This document shows, piece by piece, positions 45,731 to 57,985 of a DNA stretch of 64,000 nucleotides. Position 1 is the stretch's first letter. Each line of letters begins with the position of its first letter. Origin of the DNA: Ciona savignyi (lineage: Eukaryota > Chordata > Ascidiacea > Phlebobranchia > Cionidae); NCBI GenBank assembly GCA_000149265.1, contig CH003126.1, positions 307,526-371,525 on the forward strand. Reading direction: 5' to 3'. Both the position numbers and the translations under genes were made by a program. The notes under the pieces are model-generated. The model saw only the letters and a list, made by a program, of their open reading frames with translations. It ran no database searches and was not told the origin of the DNA.

Positions 45731-46794
45731 TCTGGTATTTCTGGGTGCAGCCCAAATGATGACTAGTTTTATTTTCCTCCCAATTCGTAAAAAATCTTGA
45801 GAATTTCACAGAAAAATATTAATTTGCAAATTCTTCGCGAAAAACTGTTGGTTTTCTATCGTCTTTGATTGTCAGTTTGTGAATTCTAGTCAGAAAAAAA
45901 CCTTATTGCGCTAGATGGCGCTACTTTAATAAAATATGAACGGGTGGTTTAAATCATTAACAGGCAGATACTAAAAATAGCATTTTGCAAAGAAACAAAC
46001 ACAAACATAGACGTGTTGTTACCATTTCCTATAGTGCAATTATTGAAAAAAATATTTGTAGACGCTGGATAATAAAGTAGCTTATAAGCTAAGGAAAATT
46101 ATGTTGAATCGATAGTATTTGCTTCCGATTTGGACACCAGTTAAACCGAGTTGCTTTAAATTAACGCAAATATCTATTTTATTAGCTTTTCGAAAATAAT
46201 TTAAAATATATTTATTTGGCCAAACACCGTAAAATATTTCAAGCTTGAAAAATTTAAAAATATCTCCGGTTCCTTGCCGTTTGCTAATCACGATTGTCAA
46301 ACTGTTTGGTAATGTGAATGTTTTATTTAAAGTAATACTATCATGTAACTTCCCGACAAGGTGCTGGCTCCTAACACCTGTCTTAATGAGAGGTTGCAGT
46401 ATGCTTATAGACGGCGTCCTTTATTCAGAGTTTGAAATAACGCGTCATTGTCCAAAACTTGTGAATTTATTCGAATTTGAATGATGGCGAAAACGAAAGG
46501 TCTTGAAATGACGGTTTTCAAATTGTGGCTGAACAGGAGCCAAAGCACGTCATACACATCTTAACAATAACCGATAATTCCAAACCTACTAAAACTACCA
46601 AAAGACCGATTACCTCACGATAATGCTCAGGCAGTAAAAAACTAGCGTTTTATAGTTCGGTGAAATGGTGGGAAAAAAGGGAATACAATACCGATCTTAT
46701 TCCCTAGTGACATCGACATAATATAAACAATAATTGCGACGATAAATCTTACAATCATGCATCTTATTATTCGGCACATGTTTGAACTTCCGGT

Positions 46795-47000
46795 AGAATG
46801 GCGTGGTGGGTTAGACGCTGCCTTTCAGCCGAAGGGTTACAAAACTGGTTGCTAGCTAATCGAATAATTCCTGCGGGCAAAGCACCAAAGAATTAACTGA
46901 CCCCAGTCGAAAAATTGTCTGAACCAAGTGGAATAACGGGTTCTACCGAATTAAATATTTTAATCATACAAAACACACTTATACAGATGCGGTAATTTAA
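46795..47000 (+). repeat. SINE-A copy, 3'-truncated
   Basis: Head GGCGTGGTGGGTTAGACG to AATCATACAAAACACACTT. The tail half is missing. Confidence 0.75.
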
Positions 47001-47315
47001 ATAGGTATATTTTTGTATACCTGCAGAACGTCACTATATCTTTAGCTATAGCCTACAGGTATTGTCGAACTAAATATCTATAACATAAAATGATGTGTAA
47101 TTATGTTATATTAAAACTGCACTCGCGTACGATGTAAGACAAATTTCTTGTCTTTCACCCTACCGTTTGTAAATTAAAAAAGAACATCTCCACACAGTAG
47201 ATTTTTTAAAAACCTTGACGGGTTATACCCCTATTACCCCTATGCAATTTTAAACGAAGTATTAAATTTTACGACAAAGAACATTATAAAGAACTGAAAA
47301 AGATAAACTTCAACT

Positions 47316-47602
47316 GATTAGTCTGGTGAATTACTGCGTTGCCTTTCAATCGAAGGGTTGCAGATTCGAAACTGGTCGCTAGCTAGTCGGTTTTCTACTT
47401 GGGCAAGGCACTTAGCGGATATTTCCCGAATCCAGCGGATTAATGGGTTCAACTAAATTGAAGGAACGTGTGAATCTTACACAACACATTACAATAGCTC
47501 CGGTAACCCGACGGTGGGCGCGAGGTAATCTGAAGATTGCCCGTGTGTTAACTCCCCTGGTTTTCGCATTTTGGGGATAAACATGCTGAATATCATCACA
47601 TA
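47316..47602 (+). repeat. Near full-length SINE-A copy
   Basis: GATTAGTCTGGTGAATTACTG to a worn tail GAATATCATC. Confidence 0.87.
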
Positions 47603-47749
47603 TTAGTGACAAATCAAATTAGTGACAAAGTAAAACAATGGCAACAGTACAACTTTGTAATTACACGGTACAGTGTGTGAAAGGCAGGTACTTATATTTG
47701 ATAGTGTGTCAAGTAACCATGCAAATTTCAAAGTAAAGGAACGGTTTTA

Positions 47750-47855
47750 TGGACGAATGGTTAGCGCGATCAATTCATGTACAAACTTATAAATTATAAA
47801 TTGGTGGTATAGGCTAGTGACGAAACTTATAAACACTGTTAAAAATTAAAAACAA
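47750..47855 (+). repeat. Diverged SINE-B copy
   Basis: TTATGGACGAATGGTTAGCG to CTAGTGACGAAACTT. Confidence 0.6.
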
Positions 47856-48052
47856 GGCTAGATGATGGACATAAATACAGCCAATATAAAGTTTAATATT
47901 ACAGCTTGTAATTACAAAATGTATTTATGTTCCACAAATATAGGTCCGCCAGCACCGTAGTAAACCATATCTTAGGCCTACATTGCGGAAAACAGGGTTT
48001 TACTTTACTTTCAAAAATTCATTTGCTTTTAAACCCAGCTGTCAACAAAGGA

Positions 48053-48262
48053 AAAAACTAAAAGGAAGGAAAGGGAAGTAGGAAAGAATGAAAACTCCCC
48101 ACTAAAATAGAAAATTAGAACGTTAGAATTTGTGTTAGTGCAAGTGTTAGATTTAGGGGTGGTTCTAGGGTAGAGATTATTGTTTGTGGCAGGGTTAAAA
48201 TTAGCTTATCATTTTGGCGGGAATTTCCCTTCCTTCCCTATTTCCCTCTTTAGTGTTGCCCT
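48053..48262. mobile_element. MITE-C copy just downstream of the 335-aa gene
   Basis: AACTAAAAGGAAGGAAAGGG and TATTTCCCTCTTTAGTGTTGCC are inverted ends. It ends about 60 bases from the stop codon, so it is probably within the 3' UTR. Confidence 0.75.
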
Positions 48263-48323
48263 GGCCTATACAGACAAATAACTATAGCAAAACTGTCCCG
48301 ATTAGGTTGTTCCTGAAGCATTT

Positions 48324-51300
48324 TCAGCCGCGACAAACGGCATCGTTGAGATTGTGATTAAAACGGTGAAGACCTGCTTGCAAGTCCAAACGGGGAGGGG
48401 CAGTTTCGTAACAGAGGGGTGTTCCTGCGAAATCCATATTTTCCATTGTAACTACTCATAGGTCGGGCGTCGCTTAGGAATTGGTCATGGCCGTCGATTA
48501 GCTCACGGGAGTAACCTAAATAAATGGCAAAAGTTTAATTTTTGCACCAAGATTTAGAATCAAATTGTGTCAAAATAAAAAAAGTTTTAAACAAATTGTG
48601 AAAAATTCTAAGCTGGTTTTACACGCCGTTTTTACGGGTTGCCTCTTAACCATATTTTAAATTATGACTTTATGGAAAACGACGACAATTGTTTAAAAGG
48701 TAAAACTGAACTTTTATGCTGCAGTGAAGAAATTGCGGCAAACCCGGGGCAATCAACGAAACCTTAATAGAATAAGATATTCAAGCTTATTCCCGTGAAT
48801 GGGAAAATTGCAAGGGGCGTTAACACATCGCCAATTATCAGATCACCTCTCCCACCGTCGGGTTAACGGAGCTATTGCAGCGTTTTGTGTTTGATTTAGA
48901 CGTTTCTTTAATTGGGTAGAATCCATGAATTCACTTGGTTCAAGCAACGTTCATTAAGTGTCTTATCAACGAACACAACTGACTATCCAGCGTCCAGTTT
49001 TGAACCTATAACCCTTCGGCTGGACTCACTAATCCACCGAGCTAATTGTTCGGACTACTGTATAAAACGCTGATATAAATGTAGTCAGGTGCCAAATCAC
49101 AACGGCCACATAAAACCGTACACTCAGTATTCAACAAATGATCAAACTACAAGATTCACCTGCGCCTGAGCGGTTTCTTCTATACAGATATTCAAACCCG
49201 ACTCCTATATTGTGGAACCGGTCCACCGCCTTACCTTGGAGTGACTCGCTTCTCGGTCTAGTCTGTTGAAAATGACTTCAACATTTGTTTCCATAAGAAT
49301 GATTGTTATGACTTACCTGCATCGTTTTGGCAAGGGTGCTGCCCAAACCTTTGTAAGCGAAATAACTCTGAACATGCTTGTCAAAATGCGAGTTGTAAGG
49401 TGGAATAGCAGGACCTAATTTCGGTTGGACCTTTGAGTAATCGTCCTATAAAAATTGGGAAAATTGGGAAAATGTTGATAAATTTATTTTACTTGTAGAA
49501 AACACGATAAGTTATTAGTCATTGTTATTTTTATCAGGCTCAATTTCAAACCCATGATGGGCTCAGTGCTGAGAACGTTTTTTTGTGGAAATTAATCGTT
49601 ATATGTATCGGTTCCATTAACCATTCGGCCACACGACCGTTCAGTTACTGGTCACTATTTGCCATTGGTTTATGAAATATCAGACCTGAAATTAACTACC
49701 AATACCAATGGTAATCTTGTGGAATAGATCTGCAGATAGGTCCTACATTTATGATAGTGTGCTAAGTAGTACTCTATACTCTGTTAAGTATTGCGTTAGC
49801 AATTTAAACAACACATTATATTTCACAAGCAGCGTCCAATATATGAATATGCGGTGTCCAATATATCAGCTAATGGAATTATTTTTAAAATATTTTATTT
49901 GCACATGTCGGCTGGCTGTTAAACAACAGATTTAACCGTAGTCTTAGTTTAAAAAAAACAATCAAAATATATTAATTTACTTGAATGCTACTAATCGCTA
50001 TTCCGTCGAGTATAAACCCCTTTTCTTTAAAAAGTTTTTCGGTTTTGCTTTGAGGAGGGGCGATAGTCTTCGCTTGTGTCAATTTTTTCCAGCCAGGAAA
50101 ACTTTCCTTCGCTTCGTTCTGTTAAATGTTTATAGACTATTAGTATTCAAATGATGACCTGACCAATCGCCTTTTAGCCAAGGGTTGCAGATTCGAAACT
50201 GGTCGCTTGCTAATCGGTTGTGTCTTAACGAACATTGCCTAAATCTAGTTATCAGCAAGGCAATTAACGGACATGGCCTTAATCTAGTGAATTAATGGGT
50301 TCTGCCAAATATAAAGAAAGTCTGAGGTGTGTCGAATGGGTTTTTATACTAATTATCACCAATAAAAATTTGTGTACAGAACCTTGAGAGCTCACTACAG
50401 GTTATCGAAAACCCCGTTTAAAAGGTGTAAGAACAAATCTTTGTTGGATGTTAAAAATACGAATTCCAATTTGTGTTGGGTGTTAAAAATAAGAAAAATT
50501 ATAGCAGTAACGCCCCGATGAATTCAATCTTATCGATTTATCATCTTTAGAAACGAGTATGTAAAACCTTTTATAAGGAAGCAGACGGTAAAAGTGCTTT
50601 CGGGGATCAGAGGGTAAGCGACGGTAAACCAACAATGCATTGTTAGTGGATTAATCGATAATCCGTGTTGATATAAGTTGTCCAGAGATGCGGTTTTAAA
50701 TTCAACACTTCGGCGTCGGTTGTATAAGTTTCCCAAGTTTTCTATCACGGACGAAACATTCCAGGGTCATGTATGTTTGCCAAACTGTATTGAACATGAG
50801 ATTGATAACTGTAATGTTAACAACACTATACGACATCCAGTAAACACGCCACTTATGTCTGTACAACATATAGTACATCGACAGAACGTTCACACATCTA
50901 TGTAGCTAAACAGATGGACTCATTTTATTTGGTCCTAATTAATTTATGTTTGTACATTATAGTATTTTGCTTTGGTTTGGAGGCCGCTATATTTCTTTAA
51001 TTTTATCCTTTTTTAATGACGTTATTTATAACGACTTAAGTTTAGTTTAGTTTATTCATTTTTTGCCCCAGTTTTTAAAGATGGCAAACGAATAAAATCA
51101 CGATACAGGAACGGGAAAAGACGGCAAAACGAACAGTAGTTAAAACACGTCATTAAAAAAAGGAGATATAATTTAATAAATATAGCGGACGCGACTGTTG
51201 GGTTTTCCGTATTTTCTTGTTCCTGTGCCGTTATTTGTTTCGTTTGTTAATTTCTAACACTGAGGCAATTAATAAACTAAAGTAAACTTGACCTTACAAT

Positions 51301-54300
51301 GTGTCTAGTCACTGATATGTTTTAAGTACTGTAGTTTTGCCGTTTTATCCTGTCTCTTCAATTTGAAAAAATGTTCCATTCTTCTTTATTGTAACGAAGA
51401 AGCAAAAAAATAAACTAAAACTAAAAAAAACTAAACCAAAATCAATTTTCATACTAGAGTTGGTAAAATAATTATTTAACAAACTGCAAGTGACGATCTC
51501 GGAACATACCATTAATTGTTTAAAATGTTAATAGGATAGGATACTACATGTTCTTTTTCGTAAATTGTGAAATCCAAGGGGGTTAACACGCTGGCTATCT
51601 TTTTTAGAATATTTTGTTATTTTCTGTTCAGTTTAAAGGGTTTGTTTGACTGGCTCGAATTTCTGTGGTAACTGGTTGAAAATTTTAAATGCGTTCGTCT
51701 GTACTATTAGAAACTTACGGTTCTTAAGTTGTAGGATAATTTAAGAAACTCATTCAGATTTTTAGTTGGCTCCAACGGTGTTGTCCGTGGCGTTTCTAGT
51801 GTTGTCGAGGAATCTCTAGCTCCAGGTGACCGACTTCTGTACTGGCGGGACGGGTACCGATCCACCAAAACCACTCTGACAACAATTGATCAAAATTATA
51901 CCGATAATCAAGTAACAATGGCGAAAGATTTTTTTAAACCAAATCAAGTATGTCAAAGTGTGGGGTGCATAAATAGTGATAAGCAATAAAAAATGCGATG
52001 TGTTACGATCTTCTAGCAGGGAAAAGTATAATAGTGAGAAAATCGCGTTAGCAGCCGAAATAACACATGCTTCATATGCATACCGTCCTAGTGTGCTAGG
52101 AGCTGTCGGGTAAGACAGCAGAAGAGGTCTTCTAGGTCCGTGGAATCCTATCTTGTCTCCAGGTCGGGCAAACGGCTTTCCCATGGTATCCACCATCGTT
52201 TTCTATAAGTTCGAATTTGCGTTATATGGTATGTATTGTACGGGCGTGTGGCCGAATGGTTAAGCGACCGATACATATACAGATTTAAAAAACAAAAACG
52301 GTTTTAGTGACGAACCCTTAATGGGTTCGAAACTGCGCTTAAAAAATAAAATATGGTATATGTATTGTCTTCAAACATCGTTCAATCTATTTGACTTAAA
52401 ATTAATACACAAAATATGCACCCTTGCGTCAATTTAAAACTCTACCCAATAGATAAACAGTTTGCGGAAATTTGAAAATGCCAGAAATTTTGCTAACATC
52501 TTGTTTGCTACAACTTTTTAACCGAGCCAAGTTTTAAACCCATAATGGGATCGTTACTCGCACCGTTTTTGTATTGTAGTCGGTATATGTATCTGTCAGG
52601 GTTAACCATTTGGCCACACGAATTTGTACATTGCACAGAGGGTTGGAAACTTAGCTGGTTTGAAAAAAAAAACATTGGGTTAAGTAATGGTGCTGAAGTA
52701 GTTACCACAGACGGATCGCTTAAACAGGCAACAGCACATGTGAAAAAAACATGGGTTGAGTAATGGTGCTGAAGTAGTTACCACAGACGGATCGCTTAAA
52801 CAGGCAACAGCACATGTGAAAAAAACATTGGGTTGAGTAATGGTGCTGAAGTAGTTACCACAGACGGATCGCTTAAACAGGCAACAGCACATGTGAAAAA
52901 AACATTGGGTTGAGTAATGGTGCTGAAGTAGTTACCACAGACGGATCGCTTAAACAGGCAACAGCACATGTGAAAAAAACATGGGGTGAGTAATGGTGCT
53001 GAAGTAGTTACCACAGACGGATCGCTTAAACAGGCAACAGCACGTGTGAAAAAACATTGGGTNNNNNNNNNNNNNNNNNNNNNNNNNNNNNNNNNNNNNN
53101 NNNNNNNNNNNNNNNNNNNNNNNNNNNNNNNNNNNNNNNNNNNNNNNNNNNNNNNNNNNNNNACATTGGGTTGAGTAATGGTGCTGAAGTAGTTACCACA
53201 GACGGATCGCTTAAACAGGCAACAGCACGTGTGAAAAAAACATGGGTTGAGTAATGGTACTGGAGTAGTTATCACAAACGGATCGCTTAAACAGGCACCA
53301 GCACATGTTAAAACATCCTACCTTCAACGTCTTCATCATTGTGGGAGATAACACGTAAGTCTGTTGGTGCTCATCTAGTCGAGCGTCGTATTCCAGAGCT
53401 GATTTCGATCTTCGACTAACACCTCGGGGTGTCCGGGGCGACCTGGGCGACCTGGGCGACCTTGGGGCTCTTGGGGACCGCGGGTACGGGGAAATGGTCT
53501 GAGGTGACGGCGAAACAACTGCGGCCGACATTCTACAAATGTTGTCAGGTTAGTTTTTTATTTTTGTTTTAATTTATGCTGACATCACAATTTTACAAAC
53601 GACAGCAATATATACAGTAATATAGGGTAATGTACAGCAAAGGATGCAGCGAAAGACCAAAAAGTCACCGAGTCAGCTCTTCAAAACTCTGTATTATATC
53701 CTAAAGCTGTGTGATTATATACATTGATTGGTTTAGTTAATTTGTTTTTGCTCCTTTAAAATATTTCACATAGGCTACTTAATATGTAAATAAAACACGT
53801 CCTTAATATAGAAAACTGGTATTATATAATTGCTTTGAAAAATAGGTATTTGTATAGTAAACTCTTTATTCCATTGCAATAAAACGCGGTAATAAAAAGA
53901 TATTTTAGGATCATAAAATTATAATGCATTTTAACGACAGCTAAAATGACAAACATTATTACATTTTAGGAAAGAAGCTGAAGTTTTAAAGTTTTTTTTG
54001 CCATTTAAAAACGAAAATACTCGGTGAATGGTGCACAAATCAGAAACGTCATTTTGACGATGCAACTATAAATTAGTTATATAATTGTCTTTTTACTGCC
54101 ATGGGGTATTTCGCCCAAATAGTTTGACGTTTTGTTGCGCTGTATATGCCTCGACACATTAATCAGTGTAACTACGGCCGGACGTAGTATTTTTCGTCAT
54201 CAGCATGTAATACATGTGATACGCGCAAACGGTATGTAATACCAGCGCCTAACCCTCTAGATATATCAACAAAACATAATTCCCACTGTACCTGTCTGTT

Positions 54301-54416
54301 AAATTTAATTCCGATTTCTTTGACCTTCGTCGTAAGATTTTCCTGCTTTCCTTTTGCCTCAGCGTTGCGTCTCGACTTCCAGCAATAATTACATCTGAAG
54401 TAATACGTTCCGGCAT
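48324..54416 (-). CDS. Basic Pro/Arg/Ser-rich protein, unrecognised (335 aa)
   Basis: Eight minus-strand exons: 54292-54416 (ATG at 54416), 53322-53532, 52084-52202, 51719-51875, 49981-50118, 49317-49445, 49235-49262 (28 nt), 48324-48424 (stop TGA); 1008 nt, all in phase. The N-terminus is basic (REKR-type, residues 20-35). Residues about 57-79 form an imperfect PRSPRA-type repeat. The rest has short conserved-looking blocks such as GDKIGFHGPRRP in exon 3, YFAYKGLGSTLAKTM in exon 6 and HRFNHNLNDAV near the end. No transmembrane segment or catalytic motif is seen. Small basic proteins of this style occur among cilium and sperm-tail microtubule proteins, but I cannot place this one, and that is only a hint. 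The model depends on the 28-nt exon, which puts the last exon in the frame that reads best. A second ATG at 53531 could be an alternative start. Confidence 0.72.
48768..49065 (-). repeat. SINE-A copy, last intron of the 335-aa gene
   Basis: AGAATAAGATATTCAAGC to ACCGAGCTAATTGTTCGGAC. Confidence 0.82.
49528..49655 (-). repeat. SINE-B copy in an intron of the 335-aa gene
   Basis: TTTCAAACCCATGATGGGCTC to CGGCCACACGACCGTTCAG. Confidence 0.8.
50158..50330 (+). repeat. SINE-A copy, head half with a duplicated middle
   Basis: GGGTTGCAGATTCGAAACTGG at the head. An AACG(A/G)ACAT-GCCT block occurs twice, and the tail half is missing. Confidence 0.7.
51040..51193 (+). repeat. Repeat-D copy
   Basis: TTTAGTTTAGTTTATTC, CAGGAACGGGAAAAGACGG and the end TAGCGGACGCGAC match the copy at 10445-10640 almost base for base. 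A SINE-A tail scrap lies further on (about 51533-51600). Confidence 0.8.
51196..51433 (-). repeat. Repeat-D sequence in reverse orientation
   Basis: TTCTTGTTCCTGTGCCGTTA and AATTAATAAACTAAAGTAAAC, then a second partial end ATAAACTAAAACTAAAAAA. Together with 51040-51193 it makes a head-to-head pair. Confidence 0.65.
52232..52345 (+). repeat. SINE-B copy in an intron of the 335-aa gene
   Basis: GGGCGTGTGGCCGAATGG to TTAATGGGTTCGAAACTGCG. It lies about 30 bases upstream, in minus-strand terms, of exon 3. Confidence 0.85.
52513..52640 (-). repeat. SINE-B copy beside the minisatellite
   Basis: TTTTAAACCCATAATGGGATC to TTTGGCCACACGAATTTGTAC. With the copy at 52232-52345 it forms an inverted pair. 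Confidence 0.8.
52672..53310. repeat. Minisatellite, 76-77 bp unit, with a 100-N assembly gap
   Basis: Units start ACATTGGGTTGAGTAATGG and contain GCTGAAGTAGTTACCACAG and ACGGATCGCTTAAACAGGC. GCTGAAG recurs every 76 or 77 bases (52692, 52768, 52845, 52922, 52998), then once and a worn time after the gap. N runs from 53063 to 53162. At least seven units are visible. It lies in intron 2 of the 335-aa gene and ends just before the donor at 53321. Confidence 0.95.
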
Positions 54417-54819
54417 GGTGATACTTTATACCCGATGTTTACACAACACGGCCAAAGGATACGGTTTCAAATATAGCCCTCGTTCTTCAGCGTAAACCAA
54501 GCTACAAGCTAGGATGGTAGTTGTACCACAATTCGAGAAGAAGCTGACACAGTTGATAGCCCTTCGCTCGTGTTATGGGCTGGATAACGCACAAAGAAAA
54601 AGGGAGCGGCCGAACACGACTTTTTTTTTATTTGAAAGAGTCGTCACATCGGTTTAACCTATCCTTTAAGAAATTGAAAGTATATCGGTTGGCTATACAT
54701 ATATATGTGTGTGTAAAGGTATCCGTATGTTTGTTACTGTATTTAGCACCGGCTGTTCCAACATATACAAATACAGCGCAATAAAACAAAATAGCTTGAT
54801 ATTTTTATATTTTTTATGC

Positions 54820-55075
54820 CGTGAATGAAAATATACAAATGGCGTTATCATATGGCCAATCGTAATATTGCATCGTTTCCATAGTCGGTATAGCGGAGCT
54901 ATTATCATATGTTGTATGAGTTAACCCTTTACTTTTAGTTAAACTCATTCATTGGGTTCTGATCATGTGCGCTAGCTGCTACCTTGAACAAGGTTATAAA
55001 ACAAACTACCTGGCGACCAGTTTTAAATCGACAACCCTTTGGCTGAAGGTGGCACACTAATCCACAGAGCTGTTC
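54820..55075 (-). repeat. Diverged SINE-A copy
   Basis: GCCGTGAATGAAAATATAC, CATATGGCCAATCGTAATATT and GGCGACCAGTTTTAAATCG are readable. Confidence 0.7.
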
Positions 55076-55512
55076 AGGAGTACGTACTTGTAGGCGTGTA
55101 TACGAAATGTCGGGGTATGCTCTTAACACTTTGTGCATACGTACTTAAGAGGTCGGCTCTTAAGAATTTAGACTTCGCATTTTGTTTAGGTACTTTGTTG
55201 CAGCAGACGGCTGCCAAAATTTCTATTCACAATATTGCTTAAAGTAGCACAATGGTGTAAAAAACAAAAACCTGGTTGCTGTTAAATGCTATGTTCGTTT
55301 TCTTCATAGGGAGAATAACTGGTTGAACGCATCCTGCACCAAGAGCATCTGATAATCCCTGTACAATTTTCAAAGGACAGTTCTAATGCAGATGAAGCAA
55401 GCAGTAGGTGGCGATAGAGAGGCAGTTGTCTGAACAACGTAGCGAAGCGAGAAGCTAATTGATGCCTTCATCAAATTTTAAGGCCTTAAGTGCGTAAGGT
55501 ACTAACTGTGTC

Positions 55513-55604
55513 ACTGGAGGCAAAATTCTTGGATCGCGGGAAGACGAACTGCGAAAGCATTTGCCAAGAATGTTTCTATTAAGAACGAAAGTCAGAGGTT
55601 CGAA
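55513..55604 (+). pseudogene. Decayed fragment of 18S ribosomal RNA
   Basis: About 90 bases match the universally conserved 18S stretch running from ATTCTTGGATCG through GCGAAAGCATTTGCC to AACGAAAGTCAGAGGTTCG, with small internal deletions (after AAGACGAAC, and in the TTTTCATTAATC part). The match stops abruptly before a C8 run at 55611-55618. It is too short and too damaged to be functional. It probably arose by reverse transcription or by insertion of an rDNA piece. Confidence 0.85.
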
Positions 55605-57825
55605 ATTCGACCCCCCCCACCCTAGAAGAAGCCGTGTATGTTTTACACCTTAAAGGCATGGAGGAAAGATTCAATGCTAAACAACGTACACACCAATAAA
55701 CCTTACCAAGCGGCTAATTTACACTGAAAACTTACTGCATTTGTACCACTTGCAGTGAACATTTAATATTTTCTCAAATCCACATCTCAGCAAATATCAC
55801 ACAATTCACATTACGTCACATCTCATTCACTCAATAAACGTTTTAATAGTTTGCTCATAATTACCATTGTTCATTCTTGCAGTTTTACAGCAGCAGTTTG
55901 TAGCGGCTTCTTTTTATTTATATTTTGTATAATTTGTTATTGACATTAAACCACTTTAACGTCTCAAATTAAATGTTGGCCGTAGGTAGATACATTAGCA
56001 TTGTTCTCTTGAAAATGCGAGGGGTTTTTCTTCTGCTCGGTCGGGCGGTTTATCCTAACAGGCTATGCTTTCAGGCGCAGTACACAAATGGACATGGAAA
56101 CGTAGTAATAATCACTGGTGTAACTGTCTGGGTCGTTATCGCGACAGGACAAGTTATTTTATTTTATTGTTAATCGCTTTCCCCGTTTTTTTATTGTATT
56201 TTCTATATTTAAGCATGGGTAATAGTGTGTGATTTCGCTTACTCGTGCTAGTTGCACCACTGTCTTATGTTCGCCGGACGTATTGTTAACAATTTCTAAT
56301 TCACCAAGCATACTAAACTGCATGTTTCTGACAAGTGAAGAATTTCCACTTCGTGCTAAATTAAGGCTTCCGCTTTGCAAACTACTATCGAGCATCTAAT
56401 ATGAGACACTGACTAAGAAAAGTACTGTTGCTGATTCAGTCACTTATCAGTGTATTATGGCATGTGTTAGAACAGTAAAGTTAGTTTGTTAATAATTTTG
56501 CACATTAATAAATAGTTACCAGTTTATTTAATTTACATAGCAAACAATAATACTCCTATTGTGTTGACTTGAGACGCAGACAGAACAACTCAAAGCGTTG
56601 CCTTACGTAAGTGATGGTGTGTTTCTTTAGTTTTTGCAGGCGAAACCTAAAGGGTCCCGAGTTACCCATCAAACGTGCCATTCATATTTTTTTAGGCTTG
56701 TCACTAACACGTTTTTTTTTCAGGCACAATATTGTACACTTGACTACCATTTTTTTCTTCGTTTTTTTTATATAGTTAGTAGGCCCCCTATATGCTGCGG
56801 TCGCATTTACAATTCGTTCACACTATTGTACATTTGCCTTCCGTGTTCCGTGGAAGCAATACATTAACTATTGTTGATTAAAACAGCTATGAAAAGTTTT
56901 TTTATCAAGAGTTCACAGAAGTTTGGGTGATAGTCTACATGTTTTTGCATGTAGCAAAGGTGGGGTACCAATTAATCAAACTTGGTTTATACCAGTTATG
57001 GCGAACCTTTTTGAGGCCGCGTGCCACGTTTGCAGGCAGAAATGTTTTTGTCTGTCACGACGTGCCAGTAGTTTTGCTGCAGTTTCATAAACAACAGTGT
57101 TTAATAAACAAAAACGTTAAGACAAAAGAAACAGACTGTGCACTTGTATTTTGTAGTTACCGCTTTGATTACGTTCCCACTACCTGAGCGAATTTCTGTT
57201 CAACTATAACCTTAGTTCCTTTTTTCTCATGTATCACCAGTTGATGTCCTAATAAGCATGTTTACTTGGCCATTTTAAAGAGTTTACAGACTTACCCGCA
57301 CAAAAACGGCCAACAAGTTTATCCTGGGCTCTAATTTAAGGCCGGTAAAAAAGACTATAGGCCTTTTAAATATAGACTGGCCAAAAAATTGACTTTTTAG
57401 GTCACATTTAAGATTCCGTTTAAATGAGACGTTTCAAAACAGACCTGTATGGTCACTTTTACACTTTGCGCCGTGTTATCAGATTGCTTCGTGTGCCATT
57501 ATTTATGATACGTTTGTTTTTACAAGGAGTAACTAACGGTTTCCCGAGTTACCATTTCCAACTTAATATGTATGTTTTCTAAATGAAGTAATTACGTTGG
57601 TATTAAAAAAGCAATAATAAAAAAAAATAATCAAATATAATAAAACAAACAAAAGGCTAGAATCCCTTGCATGCAATCGATTAAAACATTTTTTTGCGTG
57701 TGGTTGGTTAACTTTATGGTTTTAAAATTCTCTATCTATTTATGCTGTTTTGGTGATCATTTCATAGTGTAATATAACTGATTGTGTTTTAATATTATGG
57801 GGATTCATTGTTCATTTTAGTTTAA

Positions 57826-57985
57826 TTTAGTTTATTTATTCGCTCCTTCGTTACAATAAAGAGGAATAGAACAATTATTTCAAGTTAAGAAGACAGGATA
57901 AAACGGCAAAACAGTAGTTAAAACACTTCAGTGTATAAACACATTACAAATTAGGGAAAACATGACGTGGCCGTTAAACTTTACC
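57826..57985 (+). repeat. Repeat-D copy
   Basis: TTTAATTTAGTTTATTTATTC, then GACAGGATAAAACGGCAAAAC and GACGTGGCCGTTAAACTTTA. Confidence 0.65.

Larger units (their letters stand above)
45731..48323. other. Space upstream of the kinase start codon, no gene seen
   Basis: Should contain the kinase promoter and 5' UTR (minus strand). Beyond about 46780 it is mainly SINE-A, SINE-B and MITE-C copies. Confidence 0.5.

Noticed and set aside
52796..53275. Minus-strand frame of 159 codons across the minisatellite
   Set aside because: It is created by the tandem repeat and passes through the N gap; the unit is not a multiple of three in most copies.
52672..53310. Regular repeats resembling a CRISPR array
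   Set aside because: Units are head-to-tail with no unique spacers, and the genome is animal; it is a minisatellite.
56159..56395. Minus-strand frame of 78 codons ending near a GTAAGC donor-like site
   Set aside because: It could be a first exon, but no partner exon was found downstream and the composition is not clearly coding.
56990..57560. Possible hAT-type element starting CAGTTATGGCGAACC
   Set aside because: The left end resembles known element ends, but no inverted partner or target duplication was found.
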